DNA from: Paenibacillus lacisoli
GTDB taxonomy: Bacteria > Bacillota > Bacilli > Paenibacillales > Paenibacillaceae
Reading direction: 5' to 3'
Assembly: GCF_030580655.1 (NCBI RefSeq)
Contig: NZ_JAUQTB010000002.1
Coordinates: 62,001 to 126,000 of the forward strand
Length of the DNA stretch: 64,000 nucleotides
This document shows positions 35,455 through 43,407 of this stretch, one piece after another (the stretch's first letter is position 1; every line of letters starts with the position of its first letter). The translations under genes and the position numbers were made by a program. The notes beneath the pieces are model-generated. The model was not told the origin of the DNA, made no database searches, and saw nothing but the letters and a program-made list of their open reading frames with translations.

Positions 35455-35859
35455 ATGAACCAATATGTTATTTTCAATCTGGGAAGTACACCCTGCGCCA
35501 TTTCATTCAGTGAGGTTGAAGAAATTATGGCCGCGAAGAAAGGAACGCCCCTGCCCTTTGCCGAGCCTTGGCATGAGGGAGTGATCACCGTGCGCGGCGA
35601 GCTGTATACCGTCATGAATCTGACCAAAAGATTCAATCTTTCATCACAGTCCGCTGAACCCGACAAAATGGTACTTCTGCGCCGGGAGAAGATTGCTCTC
35701 CTGGTCGATGAGCTGCGGGATACAGCTTCTGTTGAAGACAATGACATCCTTGATAATGACGACAGCAGACTCAAAGAATTTTTCCCGCATGTCTTTGTCC
35801 ATGGCCCTCAAAGTGTGTGTATTCTTGAGACCGAGTCGCTGCTGGAATCCGGCAATTAA
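35455..35859 (+). CDS. Stand-alone CheW-like domain protein
   Basis: A 134-residue protein that is almost entirely a CheW-like domain: YVIFNLGSTPCAISFSEVEEIM, LPFAEPWHEGVITVRGELYTVMNLTKRF and KIALLVDELRDTASV follow the CheW strand pattern, including the G.I..RG turn. CheW couples chemoreceptors to the kinase CheA. No CheA, receptor or motility gene is near. The C-terminus is acidic and a little divergent. ATG at 35455 follows GAGGAG by eight bases. It is a single-gene unit ended by a terminator. Confidence 0.8.
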   Translation: MNQYVIFNLGSTPCAISFSEVEEIMAAKKGTPLPFAEPWHEGVITVRGELYTVMNLTKRFNLSSQSAEPDKMVLLRREKIALLVDELRDTASVEDNDILDNDDSRLKEFFPHVFVHGPQSVCILETESLLESGN

Positions 35860-35878
35860 AACGTTCTATATCCCTATC

Positions 35879-35921
35879 AAGCACCTTACCTCAGCTGATG
35901 CTGAGGAAGGGTGCTTTTTTT
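35879..35921 (+). terminator. Intrinsic terminator of the CheW-like gene
   Basis: AGCACC and CTCAG on the left pair with CTGAG and GGTGCT on the right with a small internal bulge, followed by TTTTTTT. It isolates the CheW-like gene from the phosphonate operon, which begins about 90 bases later. Confidence 0.85.
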
Positions 35922-36013
35922 GTATACGCCCCTGTCTGGAAACATGCAGGTATATGCCGTGCCCCGCAGGACGAAAGTGTATATTTTATAAGGTATAGAA
36001 AGGATGAGGCATA

Positions 36014-36769
36014 ATGAGCTTCTACAGAGTCAAAGGGAAGATGGTAAAACACCGACTGATGCGTAAGGAGTCTTCCCTCCGCCGGCACATTCCTGAAACG
36101 CATTGGTTCTCCATCCCTCAACTGCGCCGTTTGCTGCGTAAATACGGCGTCGTTTTCCTTAAGCCTGACCGCGGGAGCGGCGGCAAAGGCATTATCCGGA
36201 TTACTCGAATCCGTAAAGGCCGATACCTGATTCGTCAGGGAACCCGGCGAACCCTCGCGGGCAGAAAAGCCTTGGATCAGCTGCTATGGAAAATGAACCG
36301 CTCGTCCCGTTCTTACCTGGTACAGCGCGGGCTCCACCTGGCAAAATACCGAGGACGGAAATTCGACATTCGTATGTATATGCAAAATCCCTCCTCCCAT
36401 TGGATTGTATCTGGTATGGCAGCCCGAGTAGCACCAAAACGTCTTGTCGTAACCAACTATCTTCAAGGCGGCAGCGTTGTTCCTCTTTCAAGAGCATTAA
36501 GACCGCTCCTGGGCAGCAGCAGGGCCGCCAGATACAAAATCCGCCGCTGTAAGCGGCTATCTAAGCGAATAGCCCGCGTTCTCCACAGACACTATCCAGA
36601 TATTCGGGAACTGGGAATTGATCTTGCTGTTGATCGTAAGCACCGGATCTGGATCATCGAAGCCAACTCCCGTCCGCAGCACAAATTGTTTTACAGATTG
36701 CCCAGCTGCCGAATGCTGCGGAGGATCCGGCGTAACAAAGCATTCATTGACAGTCACCGGCATGGCTGA
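36014..36769 (+). CDS. YheC/YheD-type ATP-grasp protein, first gene of the phosphonate operon
   Basis: A 251-residue ATP-grasp enzyme related to the spore-coat-associated YheC/YheD group. Visible motifs are [15 protein letters not shown] (lysine and glycine-rich loop that bind ATP), [22 protein letters not shown] (conserved arginine), and the magnesium-binding [21 protein letters not shown] with E-x-N. The protein is strikingly rich in Arg and Lys throughout, suggesting a polyanionic partner. ATP-grasp enzymes usually join a carboxylate to an amine or thiol through an acyl phosphate. It is followed closely by the PEP mutase gene, so a role in attaching aminoethylphosphonate is inferred. Start ATG 36014 follows GATGAGG by four bases. 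Confidence 0.8.
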   Translation: MSFYRVKGKMVKHRLMRKESSLRRHIPETHWFSIPQLRRLLRKYGVVFLKPDRGSGGKGIIRITRIRKGRYLIRQGTRRTLAGRKALDQLLWKMNRSSRSYLVQRGLHLAKYRGRKFDIRMYMQNPSSHWIVSGMAARVAPKRLVVTNYLQGGSVVPLSRALRPLLGSSRAARYKIRRCKRLSKRIARVLHRHYPDIRELGIDLAVDRKHRIWIIEANSRPQHKLFYRLPSCRMLRRIRRNKAFIDSHRHG

Positions 36770-36801
36770 AAATCCGCCTCAATTCCATGGAGAAAGGAGC
36801 A

Positions 36802-37710
36802 ATGAATTTAAATATGAAAAATACTTCTCAATTAAGACAGATGCTGCAGAGTGATCAGCTTGAATTTATCATGGAAGCCCACCATGGACTGTCCGCCCGC
36901 ATTGTAGAGGAGGCCGGTTTCAAAGGCATCTGGGCCAGCGGCCTGTCCATTTCAGCTTCGCTGGGTGTGAGAGACAGCAACGAGGCGTCGTGGACGCAGG
37001 TGCTGGATATTCTGGAATTCATGACGGACGCCGTATCCATTCCCATCCTGCTGGACGGAGACACAGGGTACGGTAACTTCAACAATGCACGCCGGCTTGT
37101 ACAGAAGCTGGAACAGCGTAAGGTCGCAGGCGTATGCATCGAGGATAAACTTTTCCCCAAAACCAATTCCTTCCTGGATAACGGGATTCAATCACTGGCA
37201 GACATCGATGAGTTCTGCGGGAAAATCAAAGCGATGAAGGATACACAGAATGACCCAGACTTTGTAGTAGTAGCCCGGATTGAAGCGTTGATCGCCGGCT
37301 GCGGACACGAGGAAGCACTCCGCCGGGCAGAGGCTTATCGCCGTGCTGGGGCGGACGCTGTTCTGGTGCACAGTAAACGCAGCGATGCCAACGAAATACA
37401 GGCCTTTATGAACGAATGGTCCAATCGGCTTCCCGTCATCATCGTGCCTACCAAGTATTACACAACACCAACGGATATCTTCAGACAAATGGGTATCAGC
37501 ACCGTCATTTGGGCCAACCATAATCTGCGGTCATCTGTAACCGCCATGCAGCAGACAACCCGACAGATTTTCAAGGACGAGAGTCTGGCAGGTATAGAAC
37601 AATCTGTTGCAACCGTCGATGAGATTTTCAGACTCCAGAATGTCGATGAACTGCAGCGGGCAGAATCGAAGTACCTTCCTTCTGGCGGCAAAGGATTAGG
37701 AGGCGGCTAA
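36802..37710 (+). CDS. aepX: Phosphoenolpyruvate mutase (PepM/AepX)
   Basis: About 302 residues; makes the C-P bond by rearranging phosphoenolpyruvate to phosphonopyruvate. The diagnostic motif [10 protein letters not shown] (residues 114-123 from this start) distinguishes mutases from isocitrate-lyase and oxaloacetase relatives. [52 protein letters not shown] and [10 protein letters not shown] are also conserved along the full length. The start is uncertain: ATGs lie at 36787, 36802 and 36814 around the ribosome site AAAGGAG at 36793-36799. The gene is close behind the first ATP-grasp gene and abuts the decarboxylase gene. This is the first committed step of phosphonate synthesis. Confidence 0.94.
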   Translation: MNLNMKNTSQLRQMLQSDQLEFIMEAHHGLSARIVEEAGFKGIWASGLSISASLGVRDSNEASWTQVLDILEFMTDAVSIPILLDGDTGYGNFNNARRLVQKLEQRKVAGVCIEDKLFPKTNSFLDNGIQSLADIDEFCGKIKAMKDTQNDPDFVVVARIEALIAGCGHEEALRRAEAYRRAGADAVLVHSKRSDANEIQAFMNEWSNRLPVIIVPTKYYTTPTDIFRQMGISTVIWANHNLRSSVTAMQQTTRQIFKDESLAGIEQSVATVDEIFRLQNVDELQRAESKYLPSGGKGLGGG

Positions 37711-38877
37711 ATGATGATGAATACACACCGATTTGGCGAAAGACTCAAGGAAGCTGGGTTCGATTTCTTCACAGGCGTCCCTTGTTCTTTCCTCAAGCCT
37801 CTGATTAATTATGCCATCAATGATTGTGAATATGTTGGAGCAGCGAATGAAGGTCAGGCTATGGCCATAGCCAGCGGCGTATACTTGGGAGGCCGCAAGC
37901 CGGTCGTACTCATGCAAAACTCCGGCCTGGCCAATGCCGTTTCCCCGCTCGTTTCGCTCAATCATCCTTTTCAGATTCCGGTGCTTGGCTTTGTGAGTCT
38001 GCGCGGGGAAGCCGGTATTCCTGATGAACCTCAGCATGAGTTGATGGGAAAGATCACCACACAACTGCTGGATCTAATGGAGGTGCCATGGGCTTATCTG
38101 AAGCCGGACCCTGAAATGATAGAAACTCAGATTCAGATGGCAAGCAGCATGATCGATAAGGGCAGCCCTTTCTTTTTTGTCGTTCAAAAAGGCACCTTTC
38201 AGTCCGAGCCGCTGCAGCCCCAGATCAGGCGGGAGGCAGTCAATCAGGTGAAGAGGTTACCCTACCGCAAAGACGAACGGCCATCTCGGTATGTCCTATT
38301 ACAGTGCCTTGACCGTTGGAGACACGCGTCAACTATCCTGCTGGCTACAACAGGCAAAACAGGCCGTGAACTATACGAAGTAAAGGACACGGCCAGCAAC
38401 CTTTACATGGTTGGCTCCATGGGGTGTATCAGCTCTATGGGGCTTGGTGTTGCCTTAACATCTCCGCATCATAAGGTTGTCGTCATTGACGGAGACGGTT
38501 CCCTGCTCATGCATATGGGGACGCTGGCTACGATTGCACATTACGGGCCGCCCAACCTGCTTCACCTGCTCATCGACAATGAAGCACACGACTCGACCGG
38601 AGGGCAGAACACGGTTTCGGGCCATGTGCATTTCGTTGACATTGCAGCCGCCTGCGGATATGCCAGTGCTTACTATGTGCACAATCTGGAGGAATTAGAG
38701 CAGTACTATAAGGCGTGGCAGAGTGAGGGTGGTTTGACCTTCCTTCACATTAAAATTGCAGGCGGCTCGCGCAAGGAGCTTGGTCGCCCCCATATCAGAC
38801 CCTTTGAGGTCGCTGAACGGTTGAAACAGCACCTGCAAAACCTGCCGCCCGATACAAAGGAAGATGCGAAATGTTAA
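37711..38877 (+). CDS. aepY: Phosphonopyruvate decarboxylase (Ppd/AepY)
   Basis: A 388-residue thiamine-diphosphate enzyme that converts phosphonopyruvate to phosphonoacetaldehyde and so pulls the unfavourable mutase reaction. The pyrimidine-domain glutamate is E47 (AANEGQA) and the ThDP-magnesium motif is GDGSLLMHMG (261-270) through N290. GVPCSFLKPLIN, LMQNSGLANAVSPL and NEAHDSTGGQNTV are typical of the family. ATG at 37711 directly follows the aepX stop, with AGGAGG seven bases upstream. Confidence 0.95.
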   Translation: MMMNTHRFGERLKEAGFDFFTGVPCSFLKPLINYAINDCEYVGAANEGQAMAIASGVYLGGRKPVVLMQNSGLANAVSPLVSLNHPFQIPVLGFVSLRGEAGIPDEPQHELMGKITTQLLDLMEVPWAYLKPDPEMIETQIQMASSMIDKGSPFFFVVQKGTFQSEPLQPQIRREAVNQVKRLPYRKDERPSRYVLLQCLDRWRHASTILLATTGKTGRELYEVKDTASNLYMVGSMGCISSMGLGVALTSPHHKVVVIDGDGSLLMHMGTLATIAHYGPPNLLHLLIDNEAHDSTGGQNTVSGHVHFVDIAAACGYASAYYVHNLEELEQYYKAWQSEGGLTFLHIKIAGGSRKELGRPHIRPFEVAERLKQHLQNLPPDTKEDAKC

Positions 38878-40010
38878 ATAAATCTTTGAGCAGAAACGTT
38901 ATATTAACCCCCGGACCCGCAACAACAACCGATACGGTCAAAATGGCACAGATTGTGCCGGATATCTGTCCGCGTGAGCCCGAGTTTGGGCTGCTGATGA
39001 GGCAAGTGACAGAACAGCTGACTGCCATGGTTTCCAGCACGGCAGAATACGCAGCCGTCCTGTTTGGAGGTTCTGGTACTGCTGCCGTCGAGGCTGCTGT
39101 CAGTTCGGTTGTCGGTGAAGGAACTCTGCTGATCGTCAACAACGGTGCTTATGGACAGCGAATCTGTGAGATCGCGGACATATACCAGATCAAGCATGTC
39201 GTCTTTCCTTCCCCTTCCGACAAGCCGTTGGATCTAGAAGCCCTTGAAGCGGAGCTGAGCCGTCCTGGCTGCAAGATCACCCATCTGGCCATCGTTCATC
39301 ATGAGACAACGACAGGTCTGTTGAACCCTGTACCTGAGATCGGTGAACTTTGCCAGCTTCATCACATCCAACTGGTCGTCGACGCCATCTCCTCTTTTGC
39401 AGCGGTTCCCATCGATATGAAGAGCATGAATATTTCTTATCTGATCTCCAGCTCGAACAAGAACATCCAGGGAATGCCAGGCATTTCTTTTGTTATTGCA
39501 CCTCATCACCTGCTGAATTCATTAAAGGAACACCCTAAACGCAGTCTTTATCTTGATTTGTATGAACAATATCGTTTTTTTCAGCAGACTTCCCAGATGC
39601 GCTTCACCCCTCCAGTTCAAACCCTCTACGCTTTGCATCAGGCACTGGATGAGCTCATTCAGGAAGGTGTTGCTGCCAGGTACGCCAGGTACTGCCGTTC
39701 CTGGGACCGGCTGCAGGAAGGGCTGCATGCGCTGGGTCTGCGTACCCTTGTCAGTGAAGAGGTGAACGCCAAGCTGCTGATCTCTGTTATTGAGCCCCTG
39801 CATGATCATTATCATTTTCAGGAACTCCATGACCACTTATATCAAAAGGGGGTCACCATTTATCCCGGTAAACTGTCTCAGCAGCGAACATTCCGAATTG
39901 GCGTCATCGGAGCTGTGAATGCCGATGACATAGACCACTGTCTTGGTTATATCGAGGAATATTTGACCATGATCGGATTTCTGCCAGAAAGAGGTGAATG
40001 TGATGGCTAA
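38871..40010 (+). CDS. phnW: 2-aminoethylphosphonate transaminase (PhnW/AepZ role)
   Basis: A 379-residue class V PLP aminotransferase. LTPGPATTT opens the fold, CPREPEFG and GGSGTAAVEAAVSS follow, and the PLP lysine is K197 in SSSNKNIQGMPG, the PhnW pattern. With the two upstream enzymes its likely direction is amination of phosphonoacetaldehyde to 2-aminoethylphosphonate; PhnW also works in the degradative direction, but no phosphonoacetaldehyde hydrolase (PhnX) is here. The ATG overlaps the aepY stop by seven bases, with AAGGAAG upstream. Confidence 0.9.
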   Translation: MLNKSLSRNVILTPGPATTTDTVKMAQIVPDICPREPEFGLLMRQVTEQLTAMVSSTAEYAAVLFGGSGTAAVEAAVSSVVGEGTLLIVNNGAYGQRICEIADIYQIKHVVFPSPSDKPLDLEALEAELSRPGCKITHLAIVHHETTTGLLNPVPEIGELCQLHHIQLVVDAISSFAAVPIDMKSMNISYLISSSNKNIQGMPGISFVIAPHHLLNSLKEHPKRSLYLDLYEQYRFFQQTSQMRFTPPVQTLYALHQALDELIQEGVAARYARYCRSWDRLQEGLHALGLRTLVSEEVNAKLLISVIEPLHDHYHFQELHDHLYQKGVTIYPGKLSQQRTFRIGVIGAVNADDIDHCLGYIEEYLTMIGFLPERGECDG

Positions 40011-40743
40011 AGACTACTCCAGAGATAAGCTGAAAAAGCATCGATTTATGGAAGGATCGAGCCGGCTGTCTGCCCATCTTCCCAAGACCCGTCGGTTTGC
40101 CTTCAAGCATTTCGATAAGCTTCTGCGTCAATATGGCGCTGTCGTTGTGAAACCCATCGGAGGAAGCCGGGGGCGCAATGTGTTCCAGGTCTCCTATACC
40201 GGCAATCAGGTGTATCAGCTGCAGCTGGATGATCAGAAAACTCGTATACATGGACGCCGTGAAGCGTATCGTTACATCAAACAGCAAATAGGCAGCCGTA
40301 AGTATATGGTGCAGCGGCTGATCTCAAGAGCTACAGTCAAGGGACGTCCGTTCGACATGAGGATCATCGTTCAGCGAAAAAAGCGTTCTTCCCGCTGGAA
40401 GGTCACCGCCCGATTAGCTAAAATCGCAGGAGAGGGTTACATTGTCTCCAATCTGACCCGTAGTCACGGTATCCCGCTGCGGATGAGCAAGGCACTCCGG
40501 CACTCCTCTCTGCGGCACATGAGGCCCCTGGTGCTTAAAAAACGTGTTGACCGTATATCGATCCATGCTGCCAGGCGTCTTCGTCGACTTTTCCCCGGTC
40601 ACCGGATTTACGGACTGGATGTCGCACTGGACCGCGGAGGATATGCCTGGATTATCGAAGCTAACCTATTCCCTTCCATGTCGCATTTCCGCAAGCTCGG
40701 TAATGCGCGATTGCTCCGCCGGATACAGCGTTACAGGCATTAG
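40003..40743 (+). CDS. Second YheC/YheD-type ATP-grasp protein of the phosphonate operon
   Basis: A 246-residue paralogue of the first ATP-grasp protein of this operon. It shares AVVVKPIGGSRGRNVF, YMVQRLISRATVKGRPFDMRII and GLDVALDRGGYAWIIEANLFP with the magnesium-binding E-x-N, but differs widely elsewhere, so the two are not recent duplicates. It too is very basic. ATG at 40003 overlaps the phnW stop by eight bases with AGAGGTG six bases upstream, which indicates translational coupling. Two distinct ligases around an AEP pathway suggest two ligation steps or two acceptors; that is inference. Confidence 0.8.
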   Translation: MAKDYSRDKLKKHRFMEGSSRLSAHLPKTRRFAFKHFDKLLRQYGAVVVKPIGGSRGRNVFQVSYTGNQVYQLQLDDQKTRIHGRREAYRYIKQQIGSRKYMVQRLISRATVKGRPFDMRIIVQRKKRSSRWKVTARLAKIAGEGYIVSNLTRSHGIPLRMSKALRHSSLRHMRPLVLKKRVDRISIHAARRLRRLFPGHRIYGLDVALDRGGYAWIIEANLFPSMSHFRKLGNARLLRRIQRYRH

Positions 40744-40762
40744 GGCAATTAGATTTTATATA

Positions 40763-40797
40763 AATGAAAACAAGCGCCCTTCTGTGAAGGGCGCTTG
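40763..40797. terminator. Bidirectional terminator between the phosphonate operon and tyrS
   Basis: CAAGCGCCCTT (40771-40781) and AAGGGCGCTTG (40787-40797) form a perfect 11-bp stem with a five-base loop. The T tract is best for the minus-strand tyrS (TTTTCATTT); it also ends the plus-strand operon. Confidence 0.88.
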
Positions 40798-40818
40798 CTG
40801 TATTCTCTTCTCTGCTTA

Positions 40819-42117
40819 TTATTCTTGGTCAAAACGGATAACAAAGTAATTCTTTTTGCCGCGGCGAAGCACCAGATATTTGCCATGCAGGCGCTGCCCG
40901 GATTCAATAACCGTTTCCAGGCCGCTCTGCTTCTCGCCGTTAACGTACACAGCACCGCTCTCGATATCCTGTCTGGCCTGACGGCGGGATGGTGCTGCCT
41001 TCGTTTCGATCAGCAGATCAATCAGCGCGTTCTCTGTGCTGCCGTCTGTAATGACCGTTGTCGGCATATCCTGCAGTGCCTCCGTCAAATCCGCTTCGCT
41101 CAGCTCGGTAAAGTTGCCGGAGAACAGCGCCTGTGTGATCTTCTCGGCACTGTCTACCGCCTCCTGGCCGTGAACCAGACGAGTTACTTGGCGTGCAAGC
41201 TCCCGCTGGGCAATCCGCTGCTCCGGTGCCTGCTGATGCTGCTCTTCCAGTGCTGTAATCTCGTCCTTATTCAGGAATGTAAAGTACTTCAGAAACTTGA
41301 TAACGTCATTGTCATCGGTATTAATCCAGAATTGGTAAAACTGGTAGGCCGAGGTTTTGCTGCGGTCCAGCCAGACTGCGCCTGATTCGGATTTGCCGAA
41401 TTTTTTGCCGTCACTTTTCGTTACGAGCGGCACTGTCATACCGAAGGCATCGCCTCCGCCCATTTTGCCGATCAGATCCAGACCTGCTGTGATGTTCCCC
41501 CACTGGTCGCTGCCGCCGATCTGCAGGGCACAGCCATGATCGGTGTGCAGTCTGTGGAAGTCGTAAGCCTGCAGGATCATGTAGCTGAATTCGGTAAAGG
41601 AAATGCCATTCGCCAGTCGAGAATCCACGGAATCTTTGGCCAGCATGTAGTTTACGGTAAAGTTCTTGCCCACGTCGCGCAGGAAAGAGATCGTATCCAG
41701 CTTGGAGAGCCAATCATAGTTGCTAACCAGCTTGCCGGCGGAGGCCCCTTCTCCAAAGTCCAGGAAGCGGGACAGCTGGTCCTTCAGCCGGTTGGTCCAT
41801 TGTGCTACCGTATCAGCTGTATTGAGGGACCGTTCCGTGGAGCGGCCGCTTGGATCGCCTATCAGTCCAGTACCGCCGCCGACCAGTGCCACGGGAATAT
41901 GCCCCGCCAGCTGGAAACGGCGCAGAATCAATACAGGAAGCAAGTGTCCGATATGCAGACTGTCTGCCGTCGGGTCAAAGCCGGAGTACAATACAACCGG
42001 TTCATCATTCAGCTTCTTGGCCAGACCATCCCGATCCGTAAACTGGTAAACGAGGCCTCTGTATTCAAGGTCCTCCAGCAGTTCATTGTTTACTTGGTTT
42101 GTGGTTTCATTCGTCAT
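40819..42117 (-). CDS. tyrS: Tyrosyl-tRNA synthetase TyrS
   Basis: A 432-residue class I aminoacyl-tRNA synthetase. HIGH motif at 55-58, GGSDQWGNI at 201-209 and KFGKS (239-243, the KMSKS equivalent) are present, and a C-terminal S4-type RNA-binding domain ends the protein (RQARQDIESGAVYVNGEKQ). It charges tRNA-Tyr. ATG at 42117 has AAGGAGCAGGAG upstream; an in-frame extension into the leader lacks support. A tyrosine T-box leader precedes it. Confidence 0.97.
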   Translation of the reverse strand: MTNETTNQVNNELLEDLEYRGLVYQFTDRDGLAKKLNDEPVVLYSGFDPTADSLHIGHLLPVLILRRFQLAGHIPVALVGGGTGLIGDPSGRSTERSLNTADTVAQWTNRLKDQLSRFLDFGEGASAGKLVSNYDWLSKLDTISFLRDVGKNFTVNYMLAKDSVDSRLANGISFTEFSYMILQAYDFHRLHTDHGCALQIGGSDQWGNITAGLDLIGKMGGGDAFGMTVPLVTKSDGKKFGKSESGAVWLDRSKTSAYQFYQFWINTDDNDVIKFLKYFTFLNKDEITALEEQHQQAPEQRIAQRELARQVTRLVHGQEAVDSAEKITQALFSGNFTELSEADLTEALQDMPTTVITDGSTENALIDLLIETKAAPSRRQARQDIESGAVYVNGEKQSGLETVIESGQRLHGKYLVLRRGKKNYFVIRFDQE

Positions 42118-42142
42118 CTTCTCCTGCTCCTTCTTGTCAAAA

Positions 42143-42414
42143 TAAAAAAAGACCCGCCCTGTCATTCGACAGGGACGAGTCATCGCGTTACCACCCTAAT
42201 TGGCCCATCTCCATAAGGACATGTCAGCCCACCTCTAATCGGATAACGGCCGATCTCCGTCCCGCTCCTTCCGTTCATAACGGTTTCGGCAGCAGGAAGC
42301 TCCAAGACGTAATTCACGTTCGCCCGTGTACCGGCTTGCACCACCCGCCGGCTCTCTGTTACTCCGAGATCGTCCGCTACTTCTTCTTATCTTCGCTTCA
42401 ATATGAAATTGCTT
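42143..42414 (-). promoter_or_regulatory. T-box riboswitch leader of tyrS, tyrosine specifier
   Basis: The leader contains the T-box sequence AGGGTGGTAACGCG (minus strand, 42184-42197), an AGAGAG element with GGTGCAAG pattern of stem I, and an intrinsic terminator at 42143-42180 with CCCTGTC/GACAGGG stem and a T run. A TAC tyrosine codon occurs in GAATTACGTC in the expected stem I specifier region. Uncharged tRNA-Tyr would stabilise the antiterminator and let tyrS be read. Confidence 0.92.
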
Positions 42415-42420
42415 AGTGCA

Positions 42421-42450
42421 TTTATATCACAGCTTCCCGCACGCTGTCAA
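42421..42450 (-). promoter_or_regulatory. SigA-type promoter of the tyrS T-box leader
   Basis: On the minus strand TTGACA (42450-42445) and TATAAA (42426-42421) are separated by 18 bases, placing the transcript start near 42414, just before the T-box leader. Confidence 0.75.
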
Positions 42451-42563
42451 TTTGCTGTCATTCAGGCATTAAGTTCGTATTCACTGAATGAATAGCGCCA
42501 CAATGGATAGCATCCTTTCTGGCGCACTATTGCATATATAGCAGCCGGACAGCTCCCTGAATC

Positions 42564-42785
42564 CTAGAGGACCCCGCTGCTCTTCTCGTCAAACAGCTCC
42601 AGCTGAATCATGCCGTCCGGGACGGTCTTGCAGGATTGAACTTCATAGATCCGCCGTGTCAGTCTCGACATGAGTCGGTCCCCGGCCCGTACTGTATATT
42701 CCTCACGATAATCGCCCACTTTGCTGAACCCGCTGGAAATATGTATGTAGATCAATCCTCCGCGCTTTTTTCCGTTTACCAGCAT
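42564..42785 (-). CDS. Small hypothetical protein
   Basis: A 73-residue protein, not recognised. It reads as an all-beta domain: LVNGKKRGGLIYIHISSGF, YREEYTVRAGDRLMSRLTRRIYEVQSC, then GMIQLELFDE. The GDRLMSRLTRRIYEV part resembles a small SH3-like or KOW-type barrel, but that is only an impression. ATG at 42785 has AGGGGAAGTG upstream; an earlier ATG at 42827 has none. It lies 115 bases downstream of another unknown minus-strand gene and upstream of the tyrS promoter. Confidence 0.55.
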   Translation of the reverse strand: MLVNGKKRGGLIYIHISSGFSKVGDYREEYTVRAGDRLMSRLTRRIYEVQSCKTVPDGMIQLELFDEKSSGVL

Positions 42786-42900
42786 GGCCACTTCCCCTTT
42801 CTGTCGCTGCGCAGCGTAAGCATGCACATGTTCTTCTTATATCGGCAGATCGGATAAAAATGTGAACATTCCCCGGTACGACGGGCTGCAGTATCATGAC

Positions 42901-43257
42901 CTAGTCGGTCGTGCGCACTTGACTCGGATGACGGTAGTATTCGATTGTATCGATAAAGCAGACGTCGTACTGCGCACTGATCTCGGACAAATCGTACAGC
43001 TTGCCCTCACCTTTATTCATAGCAGCAAACACAATATCATGGCGCAGCACATCCATCGGAATTTTGCCGAGCAGCCCGCCTTCATAAGATTGATATCTGG
43101 CACGGAACTCTTCATCCGTTCGATAAACGATATTATAGGTGACTTCTACAAAAGCATTAACCAGAAACAGACGGTTCTCCTCCTGCTGCACCGCAGTATA
43201 ATAATTCCCGCGTTCGTCGCGGATCAGATCTGTGAACAATTGAATACCGCTGGACAC
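42901..43257 (-). CDS. Hypothetical protein, 118 residues
   Basis: Not recognised. The sequence is hydrophilic with mixed alpha/beta pattern: an N-terminal GIQLFTDLIRDERGNYYTAVQQEENRLFLVNAFV segment, then YNIVYRTDEEFRARYQ and a C-terminal LYDLSEISAQYDVCFIDTIEYYR. There is no signal peptide or membrane helix, so it is probably cytoplasmic. The start is GTG 43257 with AGGGGG seven bases upstream; an ATG two bases ahead is in another frame. Confidence 0.6.
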   Translation of the reverse strand: MSSGIQLFTDLIRDERGNYYTAVQQEENRLFLVNAFVEVTYNIVYRTDEEFRARYQSYEGGLLGKIPMDVLRHDIVFAAMNKGEGKLYDLSEISAQYDVCFIDTIEYYRHPSQVRTTD

Positions 43258-43334
43258 ATAAACGCCCCCTTGTCAAAATTTCATACAAGTACATTATCTC
43301 TCAATCAAGGGCTTCTAAGCAAAAATTCAGTCAA

Positions 43335-43371
43335 AAAACAGCATGCTTCCATTCCAGAGGCATGCTGTTTT
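43335..43371. terminator. Intrinsic terminator of the esterase gene
   Basis: AAAACAGCATGC (43335-43346) is the exact reverse complement of GCATGCTGTTTT (43360-43371). On the minus strand a further T run follows; it sits 37 bases after the esterase stop. Confidence 0.88.
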
Positions 43372-43407
43372 CTGCTGCGAACAACCGTACAAGTGACGGA
43401 CTGCTCA

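Noticed and set aside
38871..40010. PhnW as part of phosphonate degradation
   Set aside because: No PhnX or other degradative gene is present, and it overlaps the PEP mutase/decarboxylase operon, so biosynthesis is the better reading.
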